From the NCBI GenBank assembly GCA_017462965.1, contig JAFTQC010000072.1:1-44842 (forward strand): a stretch of DNA of 44,842 nt, in the 5' to 3' direction. Below are positions 25,941 through 34,790 of the stretch, in pieces; position 1 is the stretch's first letter, and each line of letters opens with the position of its first letter. Under the pieces are notes generated by a model. The model ran no database searches, was not told the DNA's origin, and saw only the letters and a list, made by a program, of their open reading frames with translations. The DNA is from Clostridia bacterium. GTDB taxonomy: Bacteria > Bacillota > Clostridia > TANB77 > UBA1234. The position numbers and the translations under genes are program-made.

Positions 25941-27428
25941 CTAGATATTATGGATTGCAGGTTCTGAAAGTACGTTACCGTTTATGTCGTAACGTGAACC
26001 GTGGCATGGGCAGTCCCATGTTTTTTCGACATTATTGAAGCTGAGTTCACAGCCCAGATGAGCACAAACAGGTTTTATAAAATAACATTTCCCATTTGTA
26101 TCACGATAAACCCCGACTTTTTCATTTTCGTATTCAATAATTTTTCCTTCATCCATTCCAACGTCATCTAAAGTGTCTGGTGAATCTTTTAATTTGTTTA
26201 TAACAAGTGAATATATTGATTCCTTAACCATATTTCCAAGTTCGTCACGATTTTTAATTGGCTCTAATCTTGTTGCTTCAAAGGTATTTTCATATTTATT
26301 TTTGTTTCCTAAAATTTTGTCAGTTATGATTTTGCTTGCAACGTTTGAAAATGTGATTCCCCATTTTTTGAAACCTGTTGCAACATAAAGGTTTGGCATT
26401 ATAGAAGAAAAATCGCCGATGTATGGTATTTTGTCCAAAGAAATACAATCTTCTGTACACCATTTGTATAAGACTTCACTCTCAGGATAAAGCTCTTTAG
26501 CTTTTTTTTCTAATATTTCGTAGGCATTTTCTAAATCTATTTTTTCTCCAGTCTTGTGATCAGCACCAGCAACAATTAATAATTTTTTGTCTTTATATGG
26601 AGTGGTTCTAAAAGAAAAAGTTGGGATAGAACTATTTATATACATTCCTTCCGGCAAATCACATTTGGTATCAACAGCAATTGCATAAGACATGCTTTGA
26701 TACATTTTCAAAAAATAAAATCCAGGGAAATTAATGATAGGATAGTGTGTTGCTAAAATTACATATTTTGCTTTTATACTATTATTTGCAGTGGAAACAA
26801 TATAGCCACTATCAAAACTTTCAACATCAGTAACAACAGTGCTTGTATAAATATCAATCCCTTTTTTTGTTACAATATCACATAGTGCAAGAGCATATTT
26901 TCTTGGATTAAATTGTGCTTGATTTGGGAACTTAATTGCACCAAGAGTTTTAATTGGCATAGGTATTTCTTTAACAAATTCACAAGGAAAATCTAAAGAC
27001 TTTACCGCACTTACTTCTTTTTCAATATCAAACAACTCTTCTGAAGAATAAGCATAGACATAACTATCTTGAACAGAAAAATCGCAATCAATTTTTTCTT
27101 TATCGATAATATCTTTAATTCTTTGAACGGCTTCTTCGTTGGCATCTAAATATTTTTTTGCTAAATCATGACTATATGAATTAATTAGATAATCGTAAAA
27201 AAGATTATGCTGTGAAGTTATTTTTGCAGTAGATTTTCCACTTACATGAGAACAAACTGAATCTCTTTCTACAATAGCAACCTTTAACTTACTATCAGAA
27301 AGATAGTATGCGCTTGTGATACCAACTAATCCGGCACCAATAATACAGACATCAACATCTATATCATCAGATAAATGTTTGTATTCCTTTTCTAAATTTT
27401 TAGTTGTCTCAATCCAATAAGAACACAT
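25941..27428 (-). CDS. FAD-dependent oxidoreductase with C-terminal Rieske [2Fe-2S] domain
   Basis: A two-domain 495-residue redox protein. The N-terminal DAO-type flavin domain has the GxGxxG motif VCIIGAGLVGITSAYYL near residue 30. The C-terminal Rieske domain (about 420-495) has ligands Cys455, His457 (CAH) and Cys473, His476 (CPCHGS), with Cys460 and Cys475 placed for the structural disulphide. The combination matches Bacillus YhfW-type proteins, whose substrate is unknown. ATG 27428 (minus) has an AGGAGGTCC ribosome site. Gene and operon context give no substrate hint; it is monocistronic and convergent with the PLC-like gene. Confidence 0.92.
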   Translation of the reverse strand: MCSYWIETTKNLEKEYKHLSDDIDVDVCIIGAGLVGITSAYYLSDSKLKVAIVERDSVCSHVSGKSTAKITSQHNLFYDYLINSYSHDLAKKYLDANEEAVQRIKDIIDKEKIDCDFSVQDSYVYAYSSEELFDIEKEVSAVKSLDFPCEFVKEIPMPIKTLGAIKFPNQAQFNPRKYALALCDIVTKKGIDIYTSTVVTDVESFDSGYIVSTANNSIKAKYVILATHYPIINFPGFYFLKMYQSMSYAIAVDTKCDLPEGMYINSSIPTFSFRTTPYKDKKLLIVAGADHKTGEKIDLENAYEILEKKAKELYPESEVLYKWCTEDCISLDKIPYIGDFSSIMPNLYVATGFKKWGITFSNVASKIITDKILGNKNKYENTFEATRLEPIKNRDELGNMVKESIYSLVINKLKDSPDTLDDVGMDEGKIIEYENEKVGVYRDTNGKCYFIKPVCAHLGCELSFNNVEKTWDCPCHGSRYDINGNVLSEPAIHNI

Positions 27429-27446
27429 ATGGACCTCCTAATAGCA

Positions 27447-27473
27447 TAGCAAAAAGGAGCGTCCCTCTTGCTA
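27447..27473. repeat. solo REP-like arm, GGAGCGTCCC type
   Basis: TAGCAAAAAGGAGCGTCCCT and the following CTTGCTA have ends that mirror each other (TAGCAA / TTGCTA). It is the same core as the right arm at 41130-41148. It lies between the divergent oxidoreductase and lipoprotein genes. Confidence 0.75.
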
Positions 27474-27507
27474 ACTTTTTACTTTTAAAAATAGTATTTC
27501 CAATTCC

Positions 27508-27535
27508 TTTGAATTTATACTCAATATGATATAAT
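27508..27535 (+). promoter_or_regulatory. extended -10 promoter of the lipoprotein gene
   Basis: TTTGAA (27508-27513), a 16-base spacer and a perfect TATAAT (27530-27535) preceded by TGA, an extended -10. Confidence 0.62.
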
Positions 27536-27553
27536 TGTTTAAGGAGGGTGCAT

Positions 27554-28603
27554 ATGAAAAAGTTTGGAAAAATAATTAGTGTGATAAGCTGTATTTTTAT
27601 ATTGTTCACTTTGAGCGGATGTGAAGGATTTATTTACAATAATTCATCTAAAGAAGAGATTTTGGATAACTTCAAGACAGGTAAATATGAAGTGCAAAAT
27701 GAATCGAGTGAGCAAGTTCATAAAATTGAGTTTTATGGAGATAATGTTTTTTTAGTTGTATCTGGTGATATGGATTATGTTGGAACATATGATATAAATG
27801 AAAAAAATATAAGCTGTAAAGTTCAAAAGAAAAGTGGTACAACTTTTGCTACTGAAAATGTGGATTTTAATATAGAGCTTGTAAGGGTAGATAACAACGG
27901 AATTAAGTTTGATGATGCTTATGAAGGTACAGAAAACTTTTTGATGGAAAATGAAACGTATACATATTGTGGAGAATTTGAAAGTAGGCTAAAAGCTAGA
28001 AATATAATGCAAGAAGAAAATAATCATATAGTGAGTGTTTTCTACAACAATAGTAATATATGGGATTCTGGGGATTTTGAGAGCTTTTGCTTTGTAGATT
28101 TGAATGGTGATACAGAGAAAGAATTATTAGTTCAATATATGATAGATAAAGCTCCTACTACTTTTGTGTATGAATGCGATAGTAATAAAATTGAAAAAAT
28201 TAGTGAACTTGATTTAGATATTACTAGTCTATCAAAATATTCCGATTCAAATGGGAAAAAATTATTTGTAAATTCGTATGATACAGAAATTTCAGATACA
28301 GAAGAGTGTACGATTGTAAAAGAGTTGACATTTGGAAATAATAATTTTAATACAAAAGATGTATTTAGCGAGAAAAGAACGTTAACAAATGCGGCAGATA
28401 TAAATGGATATGAAGAATGGATTTTTGAATATTTTGTTGAAAATATAAGTACAAAGCAAGGCGACTATATAAATGCATATAAGAATTATTTTGATAAATT
28501 AACCAAAGAAGATTTGATTGTAAATCTTATAAATGTTGATGATTGGCGTAATGAAAACAAGGATAAGCGTTTAGAAAAATTGAATAATTCTTATGGTAAA
28601 TAA
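27554..28603 (+). CDS. putative lipoprotein, function unknown
   Basis: A 349-residue lipoprotein: basic start MKKFGK, hydrophobic core, lipobox FTLSGC (Cys near residue 24). The mature part has a first beta-rich domain (KYEVQNESSEQVHKIEFYGDNVFLVV, YVGTYDINEKNISCKVQ). A second region holds FCFVDLNGDTEKELLVQYM, an Asp/Asn calcium-loop-like pattern common in clostridial surface lipoproteins. ATG 27554 is used instead of GTG 27548 because AAGGAGGG overlaps the GTG. It is probably membrane-anchored and faces outward. No specific role can be assigned. Confidence 0.82.
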   Translation: MKKFGKIISVISCIFILFTLSGCEGFIYNNSSKEEILDNFKTGKYEVQNESSEQVHKIEFYGDNVFLVVSGDMDYVGTYDINEKNISCKVQKKSGTTFATENVDFNIELVRVDNNGIKFDDAYEGTENFLMENETYTYCGEFESRLKARNIMQEENNHIVSVFYNNSNIWDSGDFESFCFVDLNGDTEKELLVQYMIDKAPTTFVYECDSNKIEKISELDLDITSLSKYSDSNGKKLFVNSYDTEISDTEECTIVKELTFGNNNFNTKDVFSEKRTLTNAADINGYEEWIFEYFVENISTKQGDYINAYKNYFDKLTKEDLIVNLINVDDWRNENKDKRLEKLNNSYGK

Positions 28604-28669
28604 AATATTTTTAATTCAAGATTAACCAAATAACAAAAAATAAATATAATAAATGTATGGAGGTGTAAT

Positions 28670-29632
28670 GTGATTAACAGAATTATTGGAAATACACCAA
28701 TGATTAAGATTATTTATGAATATGACGGAATTGAAAAATATGTGTATGCAAAACTTGAATACTTTAATTTGACTGGTAGCATAAAGGATCGAGTTGCGTA
28801 TTATATTCTTGACAATGCGAAAAAAAGTGGAGAGCTTCAAGCAGGGATGCCTATTATAGAAGTGACAAGTGGAAATACTGGCATTTCGCTTGCGGCACTT
28901 GGACGATATTATAATCACCCTGTATATATTTTTATGCCAGATTGGGTTAGTAAAGAAAGAGTTAAATTGATTGGTGGATATGGTGCGGAAGTTATTTTAA
29001 TTAGCAAAGAAGAGGGTGGTTTTCTCAAATGTCTTGAAGAGTCCAGAAAATTAGCGTTGGAGAATGATGGATTTTTAGCGAATCAATTTGCTAGTAAATA
29101 TAATTTCTTGGCTCATTATGAAACAACTGCAGAAGAAATTTTAAGTCAGGTTAAAGAAGACTGCTATGGTTTTGTTTCTGGTGTCGGTACGGGTGGAACT
29201 TTGATGGGAGTCGGAAAAAGATTAAAGGAAATAAATCCAAACATGAAAGCTATAGCGATTGAACCTGATAAAATGCCAATGATTTCTGAAGGTAGAATTA
29301 TAGAAGAACATAAGATTGAGGGGATCGGAGATGATTTCGTTCCTGATTTGGTAAATAGAGAATTAATTGATGATATATTCTTGATTAATGATGATGATGC
29401 AGTTAACATGGCAAGAAAACTTTCAAAGGAACTAGGACTAGGAGTTGGAATTTCATCTGGAGCAAATTTGATAGGTTGTATCTTAGCACAAAATAAGCAT
29501 GATATACCTATGGTAACGGTATTTCCAGACGATAATAAGAAATATCTGTCAACAGATTTGTCAAGGCCAATCTGCGATGACGAAGCTTTTGTATCCAATA
29601 AAATTAAATTGAAAAGGTACGAAATTGTGTAA
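28670..29632 (+). CDS. cysK: PLP-dependent cysteine synthase family protein
   Basis: Fold-type II PLP enzyme, probably O-acetylserine sulfhydrylase (O-acetylserine plus sulfide to cysteine). The 320 residues show the PLP Lys39 in NLTGSIKDRVA, the substrate loop EVTSGNTGIS, the phosphate loop GVGTGGTLMGVG and SSGANL near the C-terminus. GTG 28670 is the start: GGAGGT lies five bases upstream and the overlapping ATG runs straight into TGA. A cystathionine beta-synthase-like role cannot be excluded. No cysE is adjacent, and a GC-rich cassette promoter begins 10 bases after the stop. A possible promoter TTAACC-17-TATAAT ends at 28650. Confidence 0.88.
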   Translation: MINRIIGNTPMIKIIYEYDGIEKYVYAKLEYFNLTGSIKDRVAYYILDNAKKSGELQAGMPIIEVTSGNTGISLAALGRYYNHPVYIFMPDWVSKERVKLIGGYGAEVILISKEEGGFLKCLEESRKLALENDGFLANQFASKYNFLAHYETTAEEILSQVKEDCYGFVSGVGTGGTLMGVGKRLKEINPNMKAIAIEPDKMPMISEGRIIEEHKIEGIGDDFVPDLVNRELIDDIFLINDDDAVNMARKLSKELGLGVGISSGANLIGCILAQNKHDIPMVTVFPDDNKKYLSTDLSRPICDDEAFVSNKIKLKRYEIV

Positions 29633-29641
29633 AAATTCAAG

Positions 29642-29670
29642 TTGCATTTTACATAATGACGTGATATAAT
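29642..29670 (+). promoter_or_regulatory. extended -10 promoter of the third orphan gene
   Basis: TTGCAT (29642-29647), a 17-base spacer and a perfect TATAAT (29665-29670), with TG at 29662-29663. It starts only 10 bases after the cysK stop. Confidence 0.82.
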
Positions 29671-29701
29671 TCTGTAAAAATTGCTAGAAAGGATGAATTT
29701 C

Positions 29702-30220
29702 GTGCTCACTAATGAAATTCACAGGTTGATTCGGAATTTGGTTGAAGCAACTGAGGAAAGTCAAATTGACCACGCGGAAGTAAAGGAGGCGCTTTCGAAG
29801 GCTTTTGAGTATTGCGATGGTGATACGGCACAAGTAAAAGACAAAATGCAAGATTTCAAAGAGCAAAACAGCGACGTTTTGCAAAAAATACGAGAGTTTG
29901 TAAGGAGCGAGTTGACGCCAATAACTTGGGGAAACTCGGTTAATGACACTCCAATCCTTCTCAGAAATACTGATTTCGAATTCGTTGTAACGGCTCTGTT
30001 CATTTACTATAAATTGATCAGAGAACAGTCGGTTGTCGACATAGAAAAATGGATGAATCTCGTCTGTATTGAGACGGAGACAGACCGGAAGAAGGCATAT
30101 TCGGTTATTCACACAAAGATGAAACGCTGCCTAGGTGTATATATGCATGTAGCATGGCAAAGTAAGCGTATCGACAAAATGATGGCACGATTCTATCAGA
30201 AACACATGAAAAAGTGGTAA
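29702..30220 (+). CDS. small orphan protein, GC-rich cassette gene 3
   Basis: Unrecognised soluble, mostly helical protein of 172 residues. It opens with MLTNEIHRLIRNLVEATEES. A middle charged helix region (TAQVKDKMQDFKEQNSDVLQ) follows, and the basic C-terminus has an amphipathic look (SKRIDKMMARFYQKHMKKW). GTG 29702 is chosen because AAAGGA (29688-29693) lies at the right distance; the ATG at 29693 overlaps that ribosome site. Base use is richer in G and C than in flanking cysK and the lipid operon. It has its own promoter and a strong terminator. The paired charged helices suggest protein or nucleic-acid binding, but this is only a guess. Confidence 0.75.
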   Translation: MLTNEIHRLIRNLVEATEESQIDHAEVKEALSKAFEYCDGDTAQVKDKMQDFKEQNSDVLQKIREFVRSELTPITWGNSVNDTPILLRNTDFEFVVTALFIYYKLIREQSVVDIEKWMNLVCIETETDRKKAYSVIHTKMKRCLGVYMHVAWQSKRIDKMMARFYQKHMKKW

Positions 30221-30235
30221 GATAAGGAAAAATTT

Positions 30236-30275
30236 AACCCCAGCTACGAAAGTCGTTGCTGGGGTTGATTTTTTA
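30236..30275. terminator. strong two-way terminator between convergent orphan genes
   Basis: AACCCCAGC (30236-30244) pairs with GCTGGGGTT (30258-30266), and an inner ACGA/TCGT stem extends it. T-rich DNA follows on the plus strand (30269-30275) and AAATTT flanks on the other side, so it can serve both strands. Confidence 0.9.
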
Positions 30276-30281
30276 TATTTA

Positions 30282-30380
30282 CTATTCATTCGGCTCGTAA
30301 AGTCTGAGTGTGCCGTCAGCATTGTACAAAGGCGAGAGTGTGATACCACCTCTGGAGTTATAGTAAATCAAGGCATACAT
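30282..30380 (-). CDS. possible 32-residue protein
   Basis: Short minus-strand frame after the 60-residue orphan gene, running to the shared terminator. It reads MYALIYYNSRGGITLSPLYN and then a short acidic end. The codons are as GC-balanced as in the gene upstream and the frame fills the space to the terminator exactly, which favours a real gene. Against it, AAGG lies too close to ATG 30380; a TTG nine bases further in would have better spacing. Function unknown. Confidence 0.4.
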   Translation of the reverse strand: MYALIYYNSRGGITLSPLYNADGTLRLYEPNE

Positions 30381-30396
30381 TACCTTGGTTTCTCAC

Positions 30397-30579
30397 TTAA
30401 GATTCCTCCTTTTTATCGTCATCCTTAATTTTCAGTTCGACACCGAAGTCTATACCAGTGACACTAACGAGCTCTCCGGTGAATTCAATCCGCTCACCAG
30501 ACAAAAGGTCGAGTACGTAGCGTCCATCTTCACGTACGCTAGTTCTTTTGATACCTGTACCTAAGATTCTTAATACCAT
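30397..30579 (-). CDS. small orphan protein, GC-rich cassette gene 4
   Basis: Unrecognised 60-residue protein, beta-rich in look: MVLRILGTGIKRTSVREDGR, then LDLLSGERIEFTGELVSV, ending in a Lys/Asp/Glu tail (KIKDDDKKEES). A small barrel or SH3/OB-like fold is conceivable. ATG 30579 (minus strand) has AGGAGG about seven bases upstream; the longer frame from 30624 has none. Its own extended -10 promoter lies at 30615-30643. GC-balanced codons contrast with the AT-rich operon next door. Confidence 0.72.
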   Translation of the reverse strand: MVLRILGTGIKRTSVREDGRYVLDLLSGERIEFTGELVSVTGIDFGVELKIKDDDKKEES

Positions 30580-30614
30580 AAAAATCCTCCTTATAAGAGT
30601 ATTATTTTGCCTGC

Positions 30615-30643
30615 ATTCTATCACAAATAATAGAGCGATTCAA
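30615..30643 (-). promoter_or_regulatory. extended -10 promoter of the fourth orphan gene
   Basis: On the minus strand TTGAAT (30643-30638), a 17-base spacer and TAGAAT (30620-30615), with TG one base before the -10 box. Confidence 0.68.
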
Positions 30644-30697
30644 TATGTTGAAGAACATCGTGGATGAACTTTTGCGGTTTGAAGGTATGTTTTGGAT

Positions 30698-30726
30698 TTG
30701 TATATGGTGTCGAAATATGCTAATAT
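30698..30726 (+). promoter_or_regulatory. extended -10 promoter of the lipid operon
   Basis: TTGTAT (30698-30703), a 17-base spacer and TAATAT (30721-30726), with TG at 30718-30719. It lies 37 bases before the first gene of the operon (30763). Confidence 0.65.
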
Positions 30727-30762
30727 AAATTGTAGAAATAGGTCTGTTTTTGAGGAGATTTT

Positions 30763-31353
30763 ATGTTTGAAAATATAATTTGTATGTATGTAACTTTGAT
30801 GCCTCCAATTATTGCGGGGATTTTAAATATGATTTGGTGTAAACTACCGATTTTAACCAAGTTAAAAACACCAATTGATTTTGGTAAAAATTTTGTTGAT
30901 GGAAAAAGAGTATTTGGTGATAACAAGACATATAAAGGTTTTGTCGGATATATTCTATTAAACGTAATTATGGCATTGCTTTGGGGTGTTTTGTGTGAGT
31001 TTTCGAATTTAGGAAAATTTAATTTGCTATATGTAAATAATGAAAATACAATCATGTTTAATTTGATTATTGGAATTTTACTTGGACTTGGATATTCGCT
31101 ATTTGAATTACCAAATAGTTTTCTAAAAAGGAGACTAGATGTTGAACCGGGAAAAACAGTTTCAGGAGTTAAGAAAATATTTTTTATTTTCTTAGATCAA
31201 GCAGATTCAGTTTTAGGTTGTACATTAGTAGTAGCAATGTTTTATAAGATGAGCTTAACATTTTATATAATGTACGTTTTGCTTGGTAGTGCAACTCATT
31301 TTATTCTAAATATGTTGCTTTATTTTATGAAGTTGAGAAAAAATATGTTTTAA
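30763..31353 (+). CDS. CDP-archaeol synthase-like integral membrane cytidylyltransferase (CarS/DUF46)
   Basis: A 196-residue membrane protein of the CarS family, which in archaea activates unsaturated archaetidic acid with CTP. The family signature PIDFGKNFVDGKRVFGDNKT, then YKGFVGY, is intact (residues about 39-65). So are LPNSFLKRRLDVEPG and IFLDQADSVLG, which hold the polar catalytic residues. About five membrane segments are visible. ATG 30763 has GAGGAGA upstream. It heads the operon that contains UbiA, CDP-alcohol transferase and decarboxylase genes, so its CDP-lipid product is probably used by the enzyme at 39618. Whether its substrate is ether/isoprenoid or ordinary phosphatidic acid cannot be read from sequence. 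Confidence 0.85.
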   Translation: MFENIICMYVTLMPPIIAGILNMIWCKLPILTKLKTPIDFGKNFVDGKRVFGDNKTYKGFVGYILLNVIMALLWGVLCEFSNLGKFNLLYVNNENTIMFNLIIGILLGLGYSLFELPNSFLKRRLDVEPGKTVSGVKKIFFIFLDQADSVLGCTLVVAMFYKMSLTFYIMYVLLGSATHFILNMLLYFMKLRKNMF

Positions 31354-31370
31354 AGGGTAGGCGTGAACAA

Positions 31371-33872
31371 ATGATAATCAAATTAGGTGAAAATAAAGGA
31401 AATGAAATAGGTAATAAAGCTAAGTTTCTGAGTGATATGAAATCAAATGGATTTAATGTTCCGAATGGATTTGTTTTAGATAAAGATACATATCAAAAAG
31501 TGATAAGGGAAAATAATCTAGATGATGAAATAAATAACTTACTTAACGTTGTTAAAAAAGAAAACGTATCAGAAATAAGCAATAGAATTCTTAACGTTTT
31601 TCAGAAAACAAAAATACCTGAAGAAATAAAAAATGAAATTAATAAATACATAGATGAAACAAAAAAGTACGCCGTTAGAAGTAGTGGAATGAAAGAGGAT
31701 TTGGAACATTATTCATTTGCAGGGCAGTATGAAACAATGTTAAATGTTCAAGGAATTGATAACATTGAAACAGCTATCGTTTCCTGCTATAAATCAATGT
31801 TTTCAGAAACAGTGCTTTCATATTTAATAAATAATAAAATAAAACTAGACGATTTATATATGTCAGTTATAATTCAGGAAATGGTTGATTCTGAATATAG
31901 TGGCGTTGCATTTACTTTAAATCCCTTAACGGGAAATGATAAGCAAATGCTTATCGAAATTGCTCCAGGTTTAGGTGAAAATTTAGTTAGCGGAAAAGCT
32001 GCACCAGAGCAATATAATTATAATTGGTACGATGAAAGCATTGAAGTAGACGAAAAAAACAAATACATAGACGCGGAAACATTAAAAAGAATAGGAGAAG
32101 AATTTTCAAAAATCCAATTATATTTTGGTTACCCTTGTGATATTGAATTTGCTCTAAAAGATAATCAATTGTTCATATTACAAGCTCGAAAGATAACAAG
32201 CCTAAAATATTTAGATATCAAGGATATGTGGTCAACAGCAGATTTTAAAGATGGTGGAGTGTCTGCAACAGTGTGTACACCATATATGTGGAGCTTATAT
32301 GAATACATTTGGGAGTTCACTTTACGAAAATTTATGATTGATTCAAAAATTTTGAAGGAAAGTGATTTGAATAGAAAACTTGGAGAGATGTTTTATGGCA
32401 GATGTTATTGGAATATGTCTGCTGTAAAGCTTGCAATGAGTAAAGTAATAGGATATAAGGAAAGAGAATTTGACAGTGAATATGGAGTAAAAATCAATTA
32501 TGAGGGGGACGGACAAACTACAAAAGTTACACCGGGTTCACTTATAAGAATTGCGCGAATTGCAATTGCTCAAAGAAAAATTTTAAAAGAAAGAAATTTA
32601 AATGCAGAAAATTATAAAAGTGATTTGCTTACAAAATATGAGAATTGTAAAAAACATTTTGAAGAAAATCAAATAGAAGACATAGAAAAAGAATGGTATC
32701 AATTAACTAAGAAAACATATTTACAAAGTGAAGCAACATATTTCTGGCAAATTTTTATTAATACGATACATCAGTCACTTTATAAAGATGGACTTTTAAA
32801 ATATGTATCTGAAAGTGACTATTTGACTTTACTTGGATCAATAGATAATATCTCACATTTATTACCTTTTTATGATATGTGGAATGTTACAAGAAAAATT
32901 AGACAAAATGAAGAGGATTTAAAATATTGGGAAAATACTGCTATAAACCAAATTGCAAATAATATGGAAGATACTAAATATTGCATGCCACAAGTAAAAC
33001 AAATAATTGATAAATATGGATATCATTCAGATAAAGAACTTGATGTAACTTATCCATGTTATTATGAGGATAAATTGCCAATAATAACAAATATAAAAGA
33101 GATGGTAATACTAGATGATAAGTATAGTCCTTTGGAAGATAAAAAGAATGGCCAAGAAAGATATGAGAAAATTTTAAAATCTATTAAGGAACAAGTTAAT
33201 AAAAGAAAATTTAATAAGATAAAAATTAAAGTAGAAAATATGCGAAAGATGCTTTGGTGGAGAGAAGAATTCAGAGATGTTTCTACAAGATTTTATTATT
33301 TGATTAGAGTTTATACGATCAGTCTTGCTAAGCATTACAAAAAGGTTGGCGTTTTGAAAGATATTGATGATATATGGTTTATAAGAGTTTCAGATTTGTG
33401 GGATTTTATTGATAAGAAAAAGACCGCCGAAGATTTGAATGCATTAATAACCAAAAATAAAAAATATTATAATTCTTATCGTAACTATTTAAGTGAAAAT
33501 GAGATAGGAAACATTTTTAGTACTTCAAGTGAAAAACAAAAAAACGAAAATGCTATTATTAAAGGACTTGCTGCAAATACTGGAACTGTAAAAGGAACAG
33601 CAAGAGTAATAGAAGATTTTAATCAAATAGATAGATTAAAAGAAAATGATATTTTAATAACTAAATTTACAGATACAGGTTGGACTCCAAAGTTTGCAAT
33701 TTTATCTGGTATTGTAACTGAATATGGAGGAATTTTGTGTCATGCAGCAATAGTGGCTAGAGAATACGGTATACCTGCAATTGTAAGTTGTCATGAAGTG
33801 ATGAAAAAAATAAAAGACGGAGATATTATAACAATAGATGGTGCTACTGGAATTATAACAATAGAAAAATAG
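31371..33872 (+). CDS. PEP synthase/rifampin phosphotransferase-like dikinase
   Basis: An 833-residue ATP-dependent dikinase-type protein. The N-terminal PPDK_N ATP-grasp domain (about 1-280) has YAVRSSGMKEDL, SFAGQYETMLNVQG and DIEFALKDNQLFILQARKIT. A long variable, mostly helical region spans about 290-740. The C-terminal phosphohistidine swivel domain has TEYGGILCHAAIVARE with His791. The PEP/pyruvate TIM barrel of true PEP synthase is missing, as in rifampin phosphotransferase. It therefore probably phosphorylates a hydroxylated small molecule or lipid bound by the middle region. ATG 31371 has only a weak GGGTAGG site. It is 17 bases after the CarS-like gene and has a paralogue at 34787. 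Confidence 0.85.
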   Translation: MIIKLGENKGNEIGNKAKFLSDMKSNGFNVPNGFVLDKDTYQKVIRENNLDDEINNLLNVVKKENVSEISNRILNVFQKTKIPEEIKNEINKYIDETKKYAVRSSGMKEDLEHYSFAGQYETMLNVQGIDNIETAIVSCYKSMFSETVLSYLINNKIKLDDLYMSVIIQEMVDSEYSGVAFTLNPLTGNDKQMLIEIAPGLGENLVSGKAAPEQYNYNWYDESIEVDEKNKYIDAETLKRIGEEFSKIQLYFGYPCDIEFALKDNQLFILQARKITSLKYLDIKDMWSTADFKDGGVSATVCTPYMWSLYEYIWEFTLRKFMIDSKILKESDLNRKLGEMFYGRCYWNMSAVKLAMSKVIGYKEREFDSEYGVKINYEGDGQTTKVTPGSLIRIARIAIAQRKILKERNLNAENYKSDLLTKYENCKKHFEENQIEDIEKEWYQLTKKTYLQSEATYFWQIFINTIHQSLYKDGLLKYVSESDYLTLLGSIDNISHLLPFYDMWNVTRKIRQNEEDLKYWENTAINQIANNMEDTKYCMPQVKQIIDKYGYHSDKELDVTYPCYYEDKLPIITNIKEMVILDDKYSPLEDKKNGQERYEKILKSIKEQVNKRKFNKIKIKVENMRKMLWWREEFRDVSTRFYYLIRVYTISLAKHYKKVGVLKDIDDIWFIRVSDLWDFIDKKKTAEDLNALITKNKKYYNSYRNYLSENEIGNIFSTSSEKQKNENAIIKGLAANTGTVKGTARVIEDFNQIDRLKENDILITKFTDTGWTPKFAILSGIVTEYGGILCHAAIVAREYGIPAIVSCHEVMKKIKDGDIITIDGATGIITIEK

Positions 33873-33890
33873 GTGGTTTGGAGGATTTGT

Positions 33891-34790
33891 ATGTTAAAAA
33901 GATTGAATATATATTTTAAAGAAATGTATCCAATAATTCCAAGACTTTTACTTGCCTTAATCGTTTTTTTAGAAATATATTTTATTATTCTATTAAATAA
34001 TGGGATAACTGAGTTTGACATCGGAATACAAGAATGTGTTGGAGGATACACAATATTTGCATTTTTGATGTGGCTTAGAATAGCAGACGATTTTAAAGAT
34101 TATGAAACAGATAAAAAACTTTTTAAAGAAAGGCCACTTCCAAGCGGTCGCGTAGAAAAGAAAGATTTAATAGTTGTAGGAATAATAGTTGAAACAATTG
34201 CAATTATTTTAAATTTATTATTTATGAACAATTTTGTCTTTTTTATAATCTTATACGCTTATGGATATTTGATGAGCAAATGGTTTTTTCAGCGAAGTAA
34301 AATTCAACCAAGTTTACCACTTGCTTTGATTACACATAATCCGGTACAACTAATTGTAAACACATATATTATTTCTTTTACATGTATAAAATATGGCTTG
34401 GAAGCATTCACACTAGTTAATTTTCTAACATTATGGACGCTATATTTTCCAGCTTTAATATGGGAAATATCTAGAAAAATTAAAGCACCGAAGGATGAAA
34501 ATGACTATACAACATATTCAAAATTATTTGGATATGAAAAATCAACAAGATTTGTATTACTACTTACATGGATTGATATTATAACAAATGTATTGTTAGT
34601 AATAAACTTAAATAAAATATCAGTAATATTACTACTTGTAAATATTAGTTGGATGACATACAAATTTATAGCGTTTATAAAAGATCCAACCAAATATAAA
34701 ATTGTAACAAAGGTAGAAAAATATACATACATACAAGAGTCAATAATGCTTCTGACTGTTGCATTGTATCTATTGGTGGGGAAAATATGA
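33891..34790 (+). CDS. UbiA-family prenyltransferase
   Basis: Polytopic membrane prenyltransferase, 299 residues, about eight hydrophobic segments. The first Asp-rich motif is D66-D67-xx-D70-xxx-D74 (RIADDFKDYETD, an NDxxDxxxD variant), followed by RPLPSGRV, a UbiA hallmark. The second is reduced to KDENDYTTYSKLFG. Family members prenylate aromatics, haem or glyceryl ethers (DGGGP synthase). Next to a CarS-like gene, the glyceryl-ether option is attractive but unproven. ATG 33891 is chosen over GTG 33873 because GGAGG (33880-33884) lies between them. The stop overlaps the next start (ATGA). Confidence 0.85.
   Translation: MLKRLNIYFKEMYPIIPRLLLALIVFLEIYFIILLNNGITEFDIGIQECVGGYTIFAFLMWLRIADDFKDYETDKKLFKERPLPSGRVEKKDLIVVGIIVETIAIILNLLFMNNFVFFIILYAYGYLMSKWFFQRSKIQPSLPLALITHNPVQLIVNTYIISFTCIKYGLEAFTLVNFLTLWTLYFPALIWEISRKIKAPKDENDYTTYSKLFGYEKSTRFVLLLTWIDIITNVLLVINLNKISVILLLVNISWMTYKFIAFIKDPTKYKIVTKVEKYTYIQESIMLLTVALYLLVGKI

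Noticed and set aside
29684-30112. 142-codon minus-strand frame
   Set aside because: Antisense to the 172-residue orphan gene, which has a promoter, ribosome site and terminator on the plus strand; the minus frame has none.
31371-33872. Calling the 833-residue protein phosphoenolpyruvate synthase (ppsA)
   Set aside because: The PEP/pyruvate-binding barrel that should follow the phosphohistidine domain is missing; the protein ends right after the swivel domain.
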